From positions 2,542,001-2,606,000 of the forward strand of contig NC_052141.2 in assembly GCF_016086655.4 (NCBI RefSeq): a stretch of DNA of 64,000 nt, in the 5' to 3' direction. Positions 11,957-24,669 of the stretch are shown here, in pieces. The notes under the pieces are model-generated. The model was given only the letters and a program-made list of their open reading frames with translations, ran no database searches and was not told where the DNA came from. Both the position numbers and the translations under genes were made by a program. Each line of letters begins with the position of its first letter. Positions within the stretch are counted from its first letter, which is position 1. This DNA is from Lepeophtheirus salmonis (lineage: Eukaryota; Arthropoda; Copepoda; Siphonostomatoida; Caligidae).

Positions 11957-12374
11957 CACTTAAAGTTGAATATTTTTTTCATCTAGAGTGAGGACTCAAA
12001 ACTTGTAGTAGCATAAAAACGTAGTTTTTATGGAATTAAGAAACGACAGCCTAAAACCAATTTGTAATATGTTATACTAAAATATTTACCTTGATTTTTT
12101 ATCCTAGACGTTCTCCTTCAAAAGCAATAACAACCTCAACATGTTAGTTAACAGATTTGTAGCTCTTGATGATGAAGGACGTGTTCATTGCGACCCATAA
12201 TATCATGATGCAGCTCCGAGCGAATACAAATTGGGATTAGAGACGCAACAGACATGCTTCTTATTATTGTGCAGGACGTTACTGATTGAAGTATAGACCA
12301 GTACTGGTCCACACCCTTGGATTTGGGGACCACCTCTTTACTGCATAGACGAAAAAAATATTCAACTTTAGGTG
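11957..12374. mobile_element. 418-bp MITE with ~28-bp terminal inverted repeats and TA flanks
   Basis: The left end (11957-11986) reads cacttaaagttgaatatttt then tttcatct. The right end, reverse-complemented, reads cacctaaagttgaatatttt then tttcgtct. That is about 28 matching bases with two differences. TA lies on both outer sides (11955-11956 and 12375-12376). The interior is 360 bp with a 61-codon minus-strand open frame in which I recognise no domain, so this is best called a non-autonomous Tc1/mariner-type MITE. No transposase with matching ends occurs in the window. It directly abuts the 10.7-kb mariner. Confidence 0.8.
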
Positions 12375-14270
12375 TATATATCTTTTCAAATGTCCAAAAT
12401 ATTGCTATTTTTAAACTTCATTTTAAAAATCTTAATGTATTTCATGTACAAATAACTTATACAGAACTAAGAGTTAAAAATATAATTTGACCGTCAAAAA
12501 ATGGAAGAAACGGGATATGAGGTGTCACATTATATTTTGTCCCCCCCCCATAAATAACTGACCTTTCCTTTCAACTTCTGACAGCTGTTGTAGAAGTATG
12601 TATGTATTTTGTATGAAGGTGCTATAAAAATAAGTATAGATGCTAATAAATAAAGCAGTGTATAAATTTTTGAATGTCAGAAGATGAAAAAAAAAAAATA
12701 AAAAAAAATTCCAAGTATTCGATTGCAGGTTAATGCTTTATTTACCTTTGTTTAAAAAGTTCATACGTAGTTTTGAGCGCAACAAAGAATACAATATAGA
12801 CATACTAAGGATTTTCTACTGAGATCAGGAGATCCGGTTTCCCTAAAATTTATCAGTATTTCACACCTACGAAAAATTCCGAAGTAGTCTCACAATTAAT
12901 TATTTTTAAAATATAAGGTTTTCTATAAATAATTTATTGAAAAGTTGTATAAATAATATATATATATAACTTTTGTGTCGTAAGACGAGTCAAACTGACT
13001 CTTTTTTTATATTCAACTAGAAAATAGCCTATTTTACGATATTATTGATGCAAGTAATTTCTCTTTTCGTAAACAAGTAGACCTCAACATTAAAGAAAGT
13101 AAAGTAGTAATATTTTGAATCATTACATTTTTTGCTAAGCATGACTTTTGTACAAAAATTGCCTCACCGGTCATTTTGACCCGTTGTGATCAATTTTATT
13201 TTATGTTATAATATTTCTTAAATATTCTCTCATATAGTATAAATGATTATTTTCTGTAACATAGATCCAGGATACTGGCACCATAATTAAATAAACAGTA
13301 GACAGTATATGTATTTTACATGCATATGCATTATTCTATATCCTCATAATTTCAAATAAGTTAGATTTTGGAGAAATAAACAAAAATATGTTTGTTTGAT
13401 GAGAAAATGCATGGAAATGAAGTTATTTAAGTTACAAATTGCATTCAAAAATAACTTGAAAAAATATCTTAAATAAGGGATAATTCGGGACCAATAATTC
13501 AAACAAGATTTATCTGGAGAAAATTTAATCAAAAAAATGTACCCAAATACTTTTTTTATCTTTAGAGAAAGAATTCTTTTTTTTTTCTAATGAAAGTTAC
13601 TCGTTTTGTCAAAGACTTTTAGATAGAATCGTATTTCTTGATACAAAATTAAATAGAATGAGGTATTGCTAAGAGCTAAAACAATTACTTCTGGTTTTAA
13701 AGAGTATAATCATGGCCCAATTGGGACATCTGTTCAACATTTGTTTATTCACTGCTCCAAAGAATATAAATTACAAATTGAGAAGCTTTTTCTAGATATG
13801 GCGAAAATTTGAGGGTCTAATATATAATTGGCCATCAAGATACATTGAGCTTTTAATATTGACACCCTTTGGTTATTTTTGTGTTGAGTTTACACCAAAT
13901 CGTAGGGACGCAGAGAGTGGAAGGTCTTTTTTTTCTTTTATAGTATGCATGTGTCATCCTTATTTATGCGCAAGATTTCGCTTTTTTTATGTCATAAATG
14001 ACGTCACTATATGATTTTCCCTTATTTAATATTCTATGATCCTAGCAGACAATAAAAAGTGTTGCTCAGGCCATTACTTTGTACAATATTAATCACGTGC
14101 TGAGAGTTTCACTACTTTGTTTCAATGTTGTATCTAAGAACAGCTTGTAATTTATGTATTCTTATCAAAATGTGAAATAATTTAATTAAATTTCCTGGTA
14201 TTTAGTATTGATATATCATTAAATGAGAAATCATAATATATTTTTTACAAAGTGTTCCATTTTCAATTGT
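12375..14270. other. AT-rich non-coding DNA
   Basis: I see a C10 run near 12541-12550, a TA run near 12957-12968 and several A/T homopolymers. The phrase actgctccaaagaatat at about 13750 resembles actgctccacagaatatt at about 35550, which hints at an old shared repeat. No gene is recognised. Confidence 0.5.
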
Positions 14271-14720
14271 ATTCTGAGTCCTACAAGGACTCACACTAAT
14301 AAATCCCTTCTTATAACTAAAGGTTACTTTTCATTATCCATGAACACCTCACTCACTTTATGTTTAGATGTTTTCTCATAAATAATGACAGAATAACAAA
14401 TTTACAAAATAAAAAATACTCTTCAAATTGCCAACAATAACGAAAATTGCACGCTAATAATTATTTTAGATTTATATTCAGTAACGAGAATGACTCATTT
14501 TTACAAATCTACTCATGCAATCAGTATTTTTCATATAAAAATACATTTTTGTGTGTACATAAATTGATTTATTTATGAGTGTATAACATTGTTGTAACTA
14601 AAGATTCTAAATAGTTAGCATTTTCTGTAATTAACAAATTTGAATGCCTTAACAATATGAAGAATATTGTACAGGAGAGCATCTTAATTGTCACAACATT
14701 TCATTAGATTCGATCTAAGA
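14270..14720 (+). repeat. Dispersed repeat family B copy
   Basis: This shares with 15780-16130 and 16340-16420 the phrases gactcatttttacaaatctactcat, here split as gactcatttttacaaatc and tactcat, and atttatgagt/atttatgcaa. It also shares gaagaatattgtacaggagagcatctta (cf. gaagaatatcgtagaggggatcagctta), given by its key words gaagaatat and gtaca/gtaga. It ends just left of a mariner relic. Confidence 0.55.
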
Positions 14721-14734
14721 GAAAGGATTAAAAA

Positions 14735-15640
14735 AAGTGACCCACAAAACTTTTTCTTTTTGAGATTGTCATAAAAAAAAACTGGATAAATATTTTTCAA
14801 TAATTTTTGTTTTATTTGAAAGCCTCAACATTCTGGTTAATATTGAAATACCACTTTATTCATATGGCCGCCGTGGGGGCCTTACAGTAGCCCATTCTGT
14901 CGACCCAATTTTTTAATACATTTTCGATTGTGAGCTTCAATAGCTGCAATGGCGACTCCAATTTTGTGTTTAAAATCGTCAATCGTCTCTGGATGGTTGG
15001 CGTAACATTTATTCTTGACGGTTCCCCACAAAAAATAGTTCAATGGAGTCAAATCACAGCAACGAGGTGGCCAGTTGACCTTGCCGTTTCGGATATAATA
15101 AGACGATTGTCGAAGACAGCGCGCAAAAGATTCACTTTAACGTTGGCTGTGTGGCATGTAGCGCCATCTTGTTGGAACCAAATGTCGTCGATGTCTTCTT
15201 TTTCCATTTGGTGAAACAAAAAATCTTACAACATGGCCCGATAGCACTCACCATTGACCGTAACGGCAGCTCTTTGCTCGTTTTTTTGCTTTCGGCAACA
15301 GCAGCAATGTTTTCAATTGGGACGCAATTGGCGAACACAGGAACGCGTTGTTTTATTCATTAACGAACCAGTTTCGCGCACAAGCTTCACAAAATTTATC
15401 CAACAACTTTCTGGAAGGCGCTTTATTTCGACCGACGTCATTTTCTTGCAGTTTCGTTTGAAGACTCTCCATTTTGGAAGTAAGTCTTCAGTATTTCCCA
15501 ATTTTCTTCGAGCGTAAACTTAACCATTCCGTAAATCAGAAACCCTTTACCAAATATTAGACACAATGATAATGTTACTACAGCTGTCAGACGTCAAAAA
15601 AGTGGTAGTTCAAAATGCAATCGCTAGATGGGCCACCTGT
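14735..15640 (-). mobile_element. Decayed mariner element of a CDLTPL/WFQQDG type
   Basis: The right outer end contains gatgggccacctg (15628-15640) and the left outer end contains agtgacccaca (14736-14746), which pair loosely as inverted repeats. This makes the limits approximate. Inside is an internally deleted transposase on the minus strand. The insertion sits between family B copies at 14270-14720 and 15690-16160, suggesting it landed in that repeat. Confidence 0.6.
14837..15527 (-). pseudogene. Mariner-family transposase relic, internally deleted
   Basis: The start ATG at 15525-15527 opens MVKFTLEENWEILKTYFQNG, the usual N-terminus of this transposase group. RETGSLMNKTTR and IENIAAVAES follow after frameshifts (first helix-turn-helix and linker). 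The reading then jumps to RAAVTVNGECYRAM, so roughly the whole stretch holding the first catalytic Asp is deleted. It continues as DIDDIWFQQDGATCHTAN (second Asp present), WPPRCCDLTPLNYFLWG (the third catalytic Asp is Asn, AAC), KNKCYANHPETIDDFKHKI and, after further frameshifts, HMNKVVFQY with stop at 14837-14839. The CDLTPLDYFLWG pattern resembles the rosa/DD41D-like branch; that subgroup name is my inference. The copy is dead several times over. Confidence 0.8.
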
Positions 15641-15689
15641 TAGGACGTAGACTTAGAACTAGTGATATAAATCGGTTATATTATTTATC

Positions 15690-16160
15690 TTGACTCTTTG
15701 TTTGGAGTTGCCTACAACAGCTTAAAATTATAACTCCCCCCACAAACTTCCCAGTTACTTTCTATGATTTGTGAGCATAAGCACTAGTGAATACACTTTA
15801 TACTTAAATATACTCTCCTCAAGAGCGGAAAAATACTGATAAAAGCTAAATAAAAAAAACACTGTCCAAGTTTCTAACAACAACGAAACACAGTCAAAAA
15901 AAAATGCTTAGGGATTTACAATCTTACTAAATATAATGGATATGACTCATTTTTACAAATCTACTCATATAGTACAGTTTTTTCATACAATATAGACTCA
16001 TAGTGTGTGCAGAAGTTGAACTCTTTATTTATGCAAAAGCATTATGATGTTGATGTTGTAAGTCGTAAGCATTTTTGTATGTAAATAAACAACAACATAT
16101 TGAATTATGTATTGGAAGGAAGCGGCTTAACTTTCATGGTGCTGAGTTGAATCAGCTGCT
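15690..16160 (+). repeat. Dispersed repeat family B copy
   Basis: Phrases shared with 14270-14720 and 16600-17060 include agttactttctatgatttgtgagc, given as ctatgatttgtgagc, then cttatacttaaat, ctcctcaagagcgg (cf. ctcacctcaagaatg), gactcatttttacaaatc and aattatgtattggaagg followed by agcggctta (cf. agtagctta). No open frame is seen. Confidence 0.55.
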
Positions 16161-17060
16161 AGAAGTGGTAAGATAAATTAAATAGGCACAAGTGCCACTC
16201 CGTATCAAACAAGAGCATAGATAGAAGTGACTCTGTTGTTAATCTCCAATGTTACTCTAAGTTGAATAGGGACTTAAACGGCAATTTTTTAAACTAATCC
16301 TTAACATTACTCCCCCGCTTCATGAACAAATCAAAAATTGATATGTTAGTCCTGAAAATTTGAAGAATATCGTAGAGGGGATCAGCTTAACCATCACAAC
16401 GTTTCATTACAAGAAAAGAAATTATGCTTATCAAATTCAGCTGATAAATAAGAAAAAATACTCAATCCACGAGATATCCTCCTAATACGATGATCGTGAG
16501 GTCATTACGTCGTGCCCAAGGACGAAAATAACTACATATATGATAAACTAGTCATGAAAATCAGGTGTCTTTTTTTATCACCCGGTTTTTTTTTGGAGTT
16601 GTCCTACAGCATCATAAAATTATTACTCCACAATAAACTTTTGTTGTTCCTCTCCGTCATTCATAAGCATACAGACTCGTAATTACATTTCGACAATTGG
16701 AGTAATGTTTGAGAGGAGAGTAGCTTAGTTGTCATGGCGTTTAGGCAAATCAGGAATGAGCAGCTGTTGTATAAATGAAATGAATACAAGTTCCCATCCG
16801 TATCAAATAAGAAAAAAGATAGAATTGACTCATTGATAATCGCCGATTTTACTCTGAGCTCCAAAGTGTTTTAAAAAGCAAATATATCTTAATGAATCCT
16901 CAGCATTGCTCTCCGTCATTTATGAGCACACACACACTTGTGATTACACCTTATACTTGAATGTTCTCACCTCAAGAATGAAAAAATAATGATAACAAAT
17001 TTAGAACAAAATAACACGGATTAGGTTGTCAACAGAAGCAAAAGTTGCACTCTAGAAAAA
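16160..17060 (+). repeat. Dispersed repeat family B, two overlapping or tandem copies
   Basis: Two successive rounds of the same phrases are visible. One is at about 16130-16420 (atcagctgctaga, ccgtatcaaa, gactctgttgttaatctcc, cttaacattactcccccg, agcttaaccatcacaacg). The other is at about 16600-17060 (ctccgtcattcataagc, agcttagttgtcatggcg, gagcagctgttgta, ccgtatcaaataag, gactcattgataatcgcc, ctcagcattgctctccgtc). This looks like a head-to-tail arrangement of family B units. Confidence 0.55.
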
Positions 17061-20000
17061 GCTACAGATTTACAGCTCCAGCATATATTTATTCATACGT
17101 AAATGGGACATTTCCTCCCCCCCCCCCCTCTTCCTCTCCTCAACAGAAACTCCTTAAAAGCATTCATAATGATTTTTGTTTTTCTCTCTAATTTGTATTC
17201 TCATAACCAACAAAAATTAATCTAGAAAGGAATTCAACTGTAATTCCTTAGGAATGTTTATTTTTACATGGTTTATTCTTTTTTATTTTTCTTAAAACAT
17301 GTTCCTACATATTTTCTCATTTGAAATGAGCAGATGCTTTTCTAAAAGAGATGAAGAAAAGAACCAGCTTCAAGACATTCATGTAAAAAAATCAAGGCAG
17401 AAAAAGAATGAGATAAAAAAGTAATTTAAATGCTTATTTCCGTTGTTTAATGGATTTTTTTTTTTTTTTTGGACGATGGATTCTCATTTATCAACAATAA
17501 AGAAATCATTTTCGACTTTTAAGTAAATATTTGGTATGTACAAGAAGTTTTGATTAATTTTTGGTCTTTTAAATATATGCATTACTCCCAATCTAGTAAA
17601 TTTACACATCAGTCAATCATTCTCCAGTCTGACACAAATACGAGGTGATGATTTTGTAATCCAGAACATGTTTAGACTTTTATCGACGTTCATGATAGTA
17701 TGTTCATCAGGTTTAACTGAAAAAGTAAGAAAAAGTGCAGATTTCTATAGATGTACTCCAAATACGAACGGCGTGAGCTATTATTGCGTGCCGTTGCACG
17801 CCATACTACGAAATATTTACCTCTATAATAATAATAATGAGATTAAATTGATTAAAATAGGTAGATTGGGTATCACTTTATGATATTAAATTGGTGCAAT
17901 TTGTCCAAATTGGGTAATTGAAACAGGATTCAATTAACAAAACAACATTTTCAGAGGTTTATGTCCCGGAGCTCGAGATAGATTACCATAAACAAACACA
18001 TAACATATTTGACTCCTGTGATCTTCTATTCTCGAAGCAGTATCCAACATGTACAAGAAGTTCTGAATATAGTCCTATGTTAGGGTTAGGCCCAGATTTG
18101 AGCTTTGGTTGAAGCCTTAGGTGCTTGGTTTCAGTGAATGACTTCATTATGAACCCCTGCCCTCAAGACCATACGATTAATGTATTGCTGAATTAATTTT
18201 GTGGAAATATTTAGAAAATACATTATCCTTATATTTTCCATATTTAAAGTTCCCACCATTATGATAATATTGACAGTCAATCAGAATTTGCAGTTAGCAC
18301 AAATTTTCAAACAGTACGTGTCACGGCAGTCTGATGACTTTTAGATAAACAATCAAATGACAACAAATTATTAGAAGCATAAAATTACACATTCCTTTAT
18401 TTTTAACTAATCTGTTTTATTGTTTTCGTATGATATTATCAATATGAAAGTCCACCATTTAGTACATTTTGACAATATGTTGCTATTATACATTAGTTTA
18501 ATTTAGTTTCGCATTTCAAAAGCCACAATATGAAGTTTCCATATTACATTATGTTTTAAATTGATTAATTTGCCTTAATAACTTATTTCCTAACATTACT
18601 TTAAACATGGTTGATTTTGATATAATCTACATATAGAATCTCTGACTTCTGTAAAATAACTTCCTTAATACGTTGGCAAACAAAAAATTATATGTAACCA
18701 TTATCTTGTTCCTTATGCATTAATGGACTAACATTCATAGCAACTAATTTGAACGTCGAGAGTGGTTCTTAGAAATCATGTTCTTTTGTTTGTCAATGTG
18801 ACTAATGCAAGGAAATTATTAGGGTAGGTATTCGATCTCCCGATCCTAGATCGGTCTGAGAGCAATATAATAATTGTTCAATGAAACTAATTCGCTTTTT
18901 TTTTTTAAAGTTCCACTTAGATTTATCTCAAACAAAATTTCTATCATTATCCGACTCATTTAAAATTCGGTCTAGACCCACTTTATAGATTATAATGGTT
19001 AGTAACGTCATGTACATTTCAAAATTGTGTTCATCAATACAATGACGTTATATAAAGTTTGAATGATTTCATGTGTGAGATAAAGTTGGGCACTTTAGTG
19101 CCCCACAAAAATAGATGCTGAGACTAAGGTTTTCAACAAATTTATGGTACTGAAAAAACATAACAAAAAACCACTAAACTCTCTGTTTGTAAGTACCCTT
19201 ATCATAACCCAGTTATTGAATTGGGCAAAAAATACCACAAAAAAAAAAAAAAAACTCATAATGAATTTTATGAGAAATAGTTTACGATTATATTTATTAC
19301 AAAAATTAAATTTTTCATCAATTATTTAACTATGGCATAACTAAAATATAAGTTATAGATATTTAAAATTACGAAAAAAGAAACCCTTAAAATAAAATCA
19401 CTTTAAGAACATGAGATTGGGGTTTTAACAAAATATAATTTGTTATCGTTAGTGTAAAATATCAAACATATATCCTTTTTGAAGTATTTATTACTATATA
19501 TATTCCGAAATTTCCTCGATTTACACAGACATTTTCATCTGTAGGGCTTAAGTGGAGTTGAACACATCTCTAAAAACTTATTGTATATGTTTATGATATA
19601 CTATAAATTAAAGTAAGAAAATTGGAGTAAAATGGAAAATTGATATGTTTCATTTTTTTGAGGTCAAAATATTGACCTCGTGACTTTATGAGTGAAAAAC
19701 TCATTTTATCTTATTTTACAATAACCCCCAACAAATGGATAAATAAATTATCTATAAAATGGCTTATATAGTAGATGGATATTTTAAGAAACATTCGAAT
19801 ACAGCGATTTAAAAATAGGATAGATGGCGTCGAGGTAAAAACTTCAGAAGCCTATAAATCCTGAACCAGAGGACAAAAAGGTTAAAAATTTGGATTTTTG
19901 AGTTGTTAACTAATTTTTAAAATATGTACCAAATTTGATAAAAATCAAAGTTGGGGCTGAAAAAACTGTCGTTTTTATCATTGATTTCTCTTCGAATGTC

Positions 20001-21185
20001 ACTTACGCGAATTTTGGAGATTAACAAAGTACCAATAAGTTTTGATGATGTTGCGTGTGTGTACTCTCAACTCACAATACCATCTACCTACAAAAACCAA
20101 AGATTGACGATATCTTTAAGTATAATTTCTTTTACAGATTGACAAGTCTTTGGAATACAATACCTTTTTGCTATCGCCAGGGAAGTGAGTCTGACCTCAA
20201 GTGATTTTTATTTTATTCTTTTTTTGTGTGACATACATATATATATATCTATTATTTACATTTGTGGTTTACTTTATTATGTTGTAGTTGTTGTTGTTTT
20301 TGTTTCTTTTTTGCTTCACTGTCACGTTATTTATAAAAAAAAATATTTGTATTTTAAATGATTTACATTTATTAAAAATGATAATTTTTTAATTTTATAA
20401 GCATTCAATATAAATTGACCTTTACAGTCTTTTTATTTAAATAAAATAGTCTGTATATGAGTAATTTTCGTAATTCGAAGATATACTGTAGAAACAGATC
20501 TATTACTATCGAGGAAAATTAATGTTTGCAACTGCCTTTTTCTTCATCCCCCCTTGGATATAGCTTTTGTATTTTTCTTTTTTTCATATGTTTGTATGTA
20601 ATTGTATTCATAAATGTTTTTTTTTACAAGTTCCTCATTTGGCATCCCTACATTTTACAAACTTAACAAACACTTATGTTTTTAAACATATTTTCATTTA
20701 TTATAGCTTTATTATGTGCTTTACATGCCAAAAAATAAGCTTCTTTTAAGAAAAAATAAAATGCACACAAAAAAAAATCGTTTAGATTTTTATCAAAACG
20801 GATGTATATCTTTAAATTAATATAATAATCTTGTTAGTTATCACAAGTGTTGGATTCGATCTTAAACTCTTTGACCGTTGTGATACTGTAATGCTTTTCA
20901 GTAGATCAAACTAACTGAAACTAGTTTAGTCCGAAAGAAAATATCGATCTGGACTAGAAATAGGACACTACTTAGTCCTATTTATAATATTAACAAATTA
21001 TATAATTTAAACGTACACTCTATATATCTTGATGTGCTTGCAGTGACGTCCACATACAGAATTGCATTGTGTGGTTATTCCACACAGAATATCTCAACTA
21101 TATACACGAAAATGTATACTTTATTTGATTGTCAGCTTTCATTGATTTGTTGAATTATAGTCAACTAATTGTAATCTCAGAACAA
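17060..21185. other. AT-rich non-coding DNA
   Basis: No gene is recognised. I see a C11 run near 17117-17128, a T13 run at 17458-17470 and a TA microsatellite near 20236-20250. Short open frames at 17668-17883 and 17918-18112 have no recognised domain. The phrase ggttagtaacgtcatgtaca at about 18998 resembles gttaataacgtcatgtgtg at about 22290, so 18890-19070 and 22180-22370 may be copies of one old repeat. Confidence 0.5.
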
Positions 21186-21189
21186 TTCC

Positions 21190-21790
21190 TAACAATTACT
21201 AAGTACTTTGTGGCAAAGATGGCTTTCAGCCAACAAGGGAAGGCCTGGCGCTCGTTGCAGATGAAGTATTCTATACTTGCGTATCAGTAATGGCTGAGAG
21301 TGACTTAGTGTTTGTATGACGGACGCTGAAGGCCTTCCCTTCGACACGCCACCTAAAAAATGTATTTGAGGGGTTTGGGATTAGGGCTGTAAGGAGGCCA
21401 AAAGTCTCAAAAAAGTGTTCAAATGAACTCAAAAGACTCATACAGAAACTAATTAAAAATAGTTTTGCATGAAGGATAAGGGTTTCTTTCATTGCTGTTG
21501 TCAAAAGTGGCCTGTTAACCCCCACATGGCTCCTTCAACCCAGTTTTTTAATAGCTCTGGACAGTCTGATGTGAAACCCCAAGGTTTCTTGAATGGGCCC
21601 TAATGGGCATAAGGGGATCGTTCTGGACTGTTTTCTTTAACTCCCTCGCATCCAGCTTGGCCTTTTGAGAGAGATCTCCTTCCTCTTCAACGTTTCAGAC
21701 TTACTGAAAGCGTTGACGTTGGTCCTGGGACGGCCAACTGCTGGGAGTGCTTGAATAGAAATTCGTTCATCACGTTCAAGTGTCATATTT
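21190..21790 (-). pseudogene. maT-like DD37D transposase relic, internally deleted
   Basis: The minus strand starts MTLERDERISIQALPAVGRP at about 21788, then, with frameshifts, KAKLDARELKKTVQNDPLMP and RAHSRNLGVSHQTVQRAIKK (second helix-turn-helix), and VGVNRPLLTTAMKET. The reading then jumps to FWPPYSPNPKPLKYIF, a TAG, and a tail with RWRVEGKAFSVRHTNTKSL. The first and second catalytic Asp are deleted and the third is Lys (PLKY). TAG falls four residues after the third catalytic position. The tail ends near 21190 (AFPCWLKAIF-like words). It belongs to the same subfamily as the 38.2-kb relic, with which it shares AHSR(N/D)LGVSH and RPLLT(T/K)AMK. Confidence 0.75.
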
Positions 21791-21829
21791 GCAACCTGTA
21801 AGTAAACTGGTGAGCTCAGGTTTGTTTAG

Positions 21830-24660
21830 TTATATAACTGATTGTTCATGCTTGTTTATACTTAAATATATCTAAATATGAATTCATTTCAAGCACTCAA
21901 CCTAACTTAATTATTGAATAAGGAGTGCTTAGATTTCAATTGGACCTCCTGGTGTAACAACAATTCCAATCATAACGAATAATTATGTTCCAACAGTAAT
22001 AAGATTAGGTTATTTTTTGTTTCACCATACGTCATCAGTAAAAATGTAAGTTTCATCTGGATCCTTTTTAATTTAGTTCCGAACTTGGGGTGAGATACAT
22101 TTAAAATTTGAAACATGTATCCGCCTAATTTGGGTTTCAGATCTAGATCCGAAAGTTTGCTTAACTAAAATTTACTTGAATATTTACTTCTTATGTTCTT
22201 ATCAAAATGTTGATCCATCTCATTTCTTGTCTGGATCTATTAAGAAAATTGGTTAAAATTCAGTGTACACCACTTATACAGTTTAATTGTTAATAACGTC
22301 ATGTGTGTTTCCAAAGACTCAACATTGACCTACAGACCGTCATATGTAAAGATATATGTGCCTTATCAATTATATTTGAACAACTCATATTTGATAAGTG
22401 GGCAGAAAATCAGTTCATAGATTGAGAACAAAAAAGTTTATTCACGATTTAAAAATAATTTAATTTTAGTAAAGTGTCAGAAATCACAATTATGACAGAA
22501 AAATATCATTAAAGACCGAACATTAAATATTTATCACCAGTAATAAAAGCCTTTCGTTCCCTCTTCGCAATTAAAAAGGCCTGTTTTAAAACTTATTTTC
22601 ATCATGCTTATTTTTTTACTTCGAAGCATGTCCTTGCATTTCTGTAACAAATTGGTTTAAAAAATCAGCTCTTAAGACCCATGTGTTGATTTATCTAGAT
22701 GTTTTTTTATACAAATTTGAACTTGTAATATCTCCATGAATATTTATTTGATTTGAACTTTTGTTTTTGCTAAGGACGCTCATGATGATTAAGCTAATAC
22801 CTTATTTTCATATTTTTCAGATATAAAGTATTTATAATATTACTATCTGTACCCATATTCATAGGAACAAAAACAAAAATGGTGCACCTCACATTTTGAA
22901 CTAACTGTAACATTTTTGACTTATTTCTTTTAGACATACTTTTTTATTATTTTATACGATATATTAGAAAAATAACCAGGGGATAAATGTACAAATTTTG
23001 AGACTCGTAAATTCTTTTTTATTTAAAAAATATCATTTGGATATGAGGGAAGCTTTATCAAATTTCTTCTTGTTTGGACAACAATTAAAAGAGTCTTTTT
23101 TTTTAGACATACCTTTTTGCATGTTACTACTTAATTGTTGAATTATAGCCAGGAAGTATATGTGCAAATTTTGAGACGTATTGATTAACTTTTTATTTAA
23201 AAAAATTATCATTTCTAAAGAAAGAGCTGATCAAATTAAGAAAACTGTAAAACCTTTGGTCTTAATGGGTTTAGATCAAAATGGTTAGAGTTCGGTCTTC
23301 AACCGAGTCTCAACACTATTTAAAAGCTAATGTTTGTACCCCTATACATGTACATATAAATTCATAACCAGCATATTTAAAAAAAAAATGAAAATGAAGA
23401 GAACAAAAAAAACGCCACTTCCCGAATAAAGATTAAAATTTCACAGCATGTCAACTTCTAATTAAATATCTCAGTGTTCTTTCTTTCTTTTTAATGATAA
23501 TGCCTTCATCGGGCAGACATATACCTATATAAAAGGTAGTACATATTACTTATTAATTTATGTGAAAAATAAAAATCAATTAGACGTTCTATAAAGGTTA
23601 CTCATGAACATAGTACTGCCATCTACTTTATAATTTTTGTACTATTATACAACTATCTTACTTTCATTACAACCAATAAAAAAAAATTCCTTTTAATTAA
23701 ATATGGATTATTTTTGTATTCTGTGCGAAATTAACAGTAATATATTCTTATTAGCACTGTGTTGCAAAATGTATTTAAAGTCGCGGAAAAGGAACGTCAA
23801 CAATAAAACAAGCCAGATATATTTGTCTACAAATTGCGTGTGGATAACATTGGTATTCTGAAACGACAATTTATCTCTTTTTTTCTGCTAACTATTCTTA
23901 TTACCCTTTTGGAGATCCCAAAAATTCCCTTTAATGGGGCAAAATTGATATTTCCAATAAAATAATGATAAATGAAAAGATTTTATTTGAGAGGGGCTAT
24001 ATATTATCCAAATTAAGCCTCTTAACTCATTACTTCCTATATGTACGTTAGAACTACCTTTTGGAAATTATGTTTTTAGCTACAAACAGTACATCAGTTT
24101 CTTTGATCGTAAGTAAACATGATGTCCACTTCAACAATAATAATTACTTTATTTTTTTTCTTTTTTATATAATATGTGCAATATGTGCTGTATAGTTTAT
24201 TGATCTTTGCAATATGAATCTTGTTAGAGGAAGGTCTAACATTCTGGGCTTTAAAATGAATAGACATACCCTTTATTGTTGATTTTAATGTTTTTTAAAT
24301 TAGGTATTGATACATGAATTATTTTTGATACAGTTTTATTTAGTAATAATTGTAAATTTCGTACGTACGTACGTTAGAGAATGAACCCTAGAAGTATTTT
24401 ATTTTTTCTACTTTTGCAAATGTTTTAATTTTTTAAGTTTATCTAAAGAGACTTAAACATCAATTAATTAAAATCGGTGTTGAAATTAATTATACCTCAT
24501 AATTATAGAAATTGAAATTTGAATCTTCAACAAAGTCTTTTGCTTATGGAGAATGACCCTCCAGGTGCATTAACAAGTGTTTAGGTAGTTCCATTTGAAA
24601 ATTCTTATGAGCACACCGATGAATATAGGGATAACTAAGAAACAATTTAAAAGATCCCAA
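21830..24660. other. AT-rich non-coding DNA
   Basis: A diverged copy of the 40-180 repeat lies at about 21840-22000. A short tandem duplication lies at 22930-23260 (listed separately). The palindromic run gtacgtacgtacgt is at 24362-24375. Just after it, aaccctagaag at about 24385 resembles the CCCTAGAA start of piggyBac ends, but the preceding four bases are not TTAA. No gene is recognised. Confidence 0.5.
22930..23260 (+). repeat. Imperfect tandem duplication, two units of about 170 bp
   Basis: Unit one (about 22930-23090) and unit two (about 23100-23260) share ttagacatac(t/c)ttttt, ttgttgaattatagcca (cf. aaaataaccagg), tgtacaaattttgagac (cf. tgtgcaaattttgagac), ttttatttaaaaaa, atcattt and ctgatcaaatt (cf. 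ctttatcaaattt). It is non-coding. Confidence 0.6.
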
Positions 24661-24669
24661 TTGTCTTCC

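Noticed and set aside
14930..15517. Overlapping plus-strand open frames in the 15-kb region
   Set aside because: They are antisense shadows of the minus-strand mariner transposase relic, whose motifs (WFQQDGATCHTAN, CDLTPL) fix the coding strand.
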